A stretch of DNA of 64,000 nt from contig BJOX01000117.1 in assembly GCA_009731375.1 (NCBI GenBank), positions 456,969 to 520,968 on the forward strand, in the 5' to 3' direction. Within the stretch, counting starts at the first letter, position 1. Every line of letters starts with the position of its first letter. This DNA comes from Paulinella micropora. Taxonomy: Eukaryota; Cercozoa; Imbricatea; Euglyphida. Shown in pieces: positions 59,406 through 64,000 of the stretch. The notes beneath the pieces were generated by a model, which was not told where the DNA came from, made no database searches, and saw only the letters and a program-made list of their open reading frames with translations. Both the position numbers and the translations under genes were made by a program.

Positions 59406-59855
59406 TGTTTAATCTATGGGCGTGGCTTAGCTTGAAAAGCCATTGCCTCCTATACTACCCCCGACAAGAACTTTCAGCACCGGCCAAGCTGCACACCAAC
59501 CACTGTCTCGCTGTGGTTGGTGTCTGTGCCCAGTTCAAGCCGAAAGGTAGCCGAGCCCTTTTGAACTATACGGGACAACACTAGAACACTCCCCAGGAGC
59601 GTGTGCCCTAAGGAGATGATGCCACAAACAAGCCGAGGTTTCAGGAGTTCACGCTCGTTGTGAGTTACCTTCTACAACCCCGACTTCATCAACCCTTTGC
59701 ATCACGCCCCAACTCATCAGGCATGGTCAGGAGTTGGTTGCCTGTTTAGCCCTTGCGCTGCGCGCGATTAACGGCGGACACAAAATCGTCATTATGGGGG
59801 GTTTGGTTTTAGGCCGGAGCACTGCGCAGCTGGCCCTCTGCATCCCCCCGGGATA
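59406..59855. other. Single-copy island, 450 bp
   Basis: GC-balanced unique DNA with no open frame above about 60 codons and no RNA gene I can recognise. It contains an inverted pair ACACCAACCAC/GTGGTTGGTGT near 59491-59522. It is one of the longest non-repetitive stretches right of 44 kb. Confidence 0.5.
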
Positions 59856-59892
59856 GATAGATAGATAGATAGATAGACAGACAGATAGACAA

Positions 59893-59937
<45 letters not shown>

Positions 59938-60002
59938 CAGATAGATCCTTATGACCTCGACAGCGTCCTTAATGTCCTTATCCTTATCTTTATCTTTATC
60001 TT
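59856..60002 (+). repeat. (GATA)n and TTTATC repeats
   Basis: GATA tetramers, then CTTTAT/CCTTAT repeats leading into hairpin copy 5. Confidence 0.8.
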
Positions 60003-60150
60003 TATCGGTCACCTCCACGAAATGTGGTCAGGTTATCGATAAAAACAACATATGCGGCGCGCCAAATTTGACGTGTTTTGCGAGCTCGCCGGCCCGGCCC
60101 CGGCTCGCCCGCAAAACACGTCAAATTTGTGGCTAGCCGCATAATATACT
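60003..60150 (+). repeat. GC-rich hairpin element, copy 5
   Basis: Both hairpins: TATCGGTCACCTCCACG/GTGGTCAGGTTATCGATA and AAATTTGACGTGTTTTGCG with its complement, ending TAGCCGCATAATATAC. Confidence 0.85.
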
Positions 60151-60232
60151 ATGATCTTTATCTTATCTTTATGACCTCGAACGCATCTTTGATATCCTGG
60201 GGTTCTTGCCACCCTTCCGCCCTCATCATCCC

Positions 60233-60291
<59 letters not shown>

Positions 60292-60401
60292 GTAGGCAGG
60301 CAGGTCGGTAGGTAGGTAGGTTGGTGGGTAGGTAGGTAGATAGGTGGATAGATAGGTGGATAGATAGGTGGATAGATAGATAGATAGATAGATAGATAAG
60401 A

Positions 60402-60441
<40 letters not shown>

Positions 60442-60463
60442 GCGTCTGTGATGTCTTGTGGCT

Positions 60464-60509
<46 letters not shown>

Positions 60510-60522
60510 GATTAGATAGCTG

Positions 60523-60559
<37 letters not shown>

Positions 60560-60560
60560 G

Positions 60561-60592
<32 letters not shown>

Positions 60593-60755
60593 CAGATAGA
60601 CAGACAGATAGATAGATAGACAGATAGATAGATAGATAGATAGCAGGTAGGTAGGCAGGTAGAGAGAGAGAGAGAGAGAGAGAGATCTATCTATCTATCT
60701 ATATATATGTCTATACCTTTCCNNNNNNNNNNCCGCTCTCTCTATATATATAATA
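60151..60755 (+). repeat. GATA/GGTA and (TC)/(GA)n arrays
   Basis: Short unique segment, then GATA, GGTA, (TC)n, GATA/GACA, (GA)n; 10-N gap at 60723-60732. Confidence 0.85.
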
Positions 60756-62955
<2,200 letters not shown>

Positions 62956-63507
62956 ATTATAAGGAGCCAGAGAGCAAGTTATTATACCCATCACTCCTAC
63001 GTATGTGTTGTGTGTATGTAATGTATGTACGTATGTGTTGTGTATGTATGATACCCATCACTCCCACGTATGTGTTGTGTGCATGTAATGTATGTAATGT
63101 ATGTAATGTATGTACGTATGTATGTAAGTAAGTAATGTATGTAATGTATGTAATGTATGGATGTATGTGTTGTGTATGTATGATACCCATCACTCCTTCG
63201 TATGTGTTGTGTGTATGTAATGTATGTAATGTATGTAATGTATCATGTATGTAATGTATAAAGTATGCATGTATGTAAGTAAGTAATGTATGTAATGTAT
63301 GTAACGTATGTATTTAAGTAATGTATGTAATGCATGTAATGTATAATGTATAATGTATGTAATGTATGTACGTATGTATGTATGTAAGTAAGTAATGTAT
63401 GTAATGTATAATGTATGTAATGTATGTACGTATGTACGTAAGTAAGTAAGTAATGTATGTAATGTATGTATTTAATGTATGCATGTAATGTATGTAACGT
63501 ATGTATG

Positions 63508-63538
<31 letters not shown>

Positions 63539-63903
63539 GTAAGTAAGTAAGTAAGTAATGTATGTAATGTATGTAATTTAATGTATAATGTATGTCATGT
63601 ATGTATGTAAGTAAGTAAGTAATGTATGTAATGTATGCATGTAATGTATGTAATGTATGTAAGTAATCTATGTAATGTATGCATGTAATATGTATGTATG
63701 TAATGAATGCATGTAATGTATATAATGTATGTACGTACGTTTGTACGTTTGTATGTATGCATGTATGCATGTATGTATGCATGTATGTATGTATGTATGT
63801 ATGTTGTATTGTATGTATGTGTGCATGTATGGATGTATGTATGTATGCATGTATGTATGTGTGTATGTATGTATGTATGTATGTATGTTTGCATGTATGT
63901 ATG

Positions 63904-63934
<31 letters not shown>

Positions 63935-63964
63935 CCATCTTTGCTCTGTTCGCAAGATAGTTGA

Positions 63965-63997
<33 letters not shown>

Positions 63998-64000
63998 TGT
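62956..64000 (+). repeat. (TGTA/TGTAA)n with ATACCCATCACTCC core
   Basis: The core ATACCCATCACTCCNACGTATGTGTTGTG occurs at about 62984, 63051 and 63182. The rest is TGTA tetramers with TGTAATG and AAGTA variants to the end of the window, apart from about 35 bp unique at 63933-63967. Confidence 0.9.

Noticed and set aside
59406-59855. tRNA or rRNA in the unique island
   Set aside because: I could not find a cloverleaf, A/B-box pair or conserved rRNA segment by eye.

Overview
The window is a repeat-dominated stretch of a eukaryotic genome, assembled with many gaps. More than half of it is simple sequence: (TATC/GATA)n, (TTA)n, (CTA)n, an 8-bp ATGCATAC repeat, (GGAAGA)-type purine tracts, (GGTA)n and (TA)n. 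I recognise no host gene, rRNA or tRNA. The only convincing protein-coding signal comes from two broken retroelements: a Ty1/copia LTR retrotransposon on the minus strand and an APE-type non-LTR retrotransposon (LINE) on the plus strand. The combination suggests a large, transposon-rich eukaryotic genome such as a protist, an alga or another lineage with abundant satellites. The sequence alone does not identify the organism.

Layout. 0-9.2 kb: (TATC)n carrying a repeated 30-bp core, then (TG)n/(TA)n and two very long purine tracts. 9.2-11.26 kb: mostly unique AT-rich DNA holding a repeat also found at 40.5-41 kb. 11.26-40.32 kb: one nested structure. Two ~197-bp LTRs (11263-11461 and 40124-40320) bracket a minus-strand copia element. 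Its 3' part (RT end and RNase H, 12633-13395) and 5' part (gag, protease, integrase remnant, most of RT, 36425-39823) are separated by a 23,029-bp insertion (13396-36424). The insertion has perfect 26-bp terminal inverted repeats and a 2-bp CA/TG duplication, and it cuts the RT gene at one codon. Inside it lie a GC-rich minisatellite, a higher-order repeat of about 1.2-1.6 kb (14.7-18.8 kb), a LINE with tandem 5' monomers (20.6-27.0 kb), and long (ATA)n, (CATA)n and ATGCATAC arrays.

40.3-64 kb: the right flank of the copia element, a 350-bp piggyBac-like MITE (41853-42202), five copies of a GC-rich hairpin element, and a run of satellites. Most of these satellites alternate a conserved 30-115 bp core with a variable microsatellite spacer.

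The elements seem to have built the locus together. LINE-derived 3' ends terminate in (TTA)n, which is where many of the (TTA)n tracts start. The copia element was the target of the TIR insertion. The core-plus-spacer arrays look like tandem amplification of short unique seeds together with the adjoining microsatellite. Many gaps abut poly-G/C or poly-A/T, so copy numbers and the long-range order should be treated as provisional.
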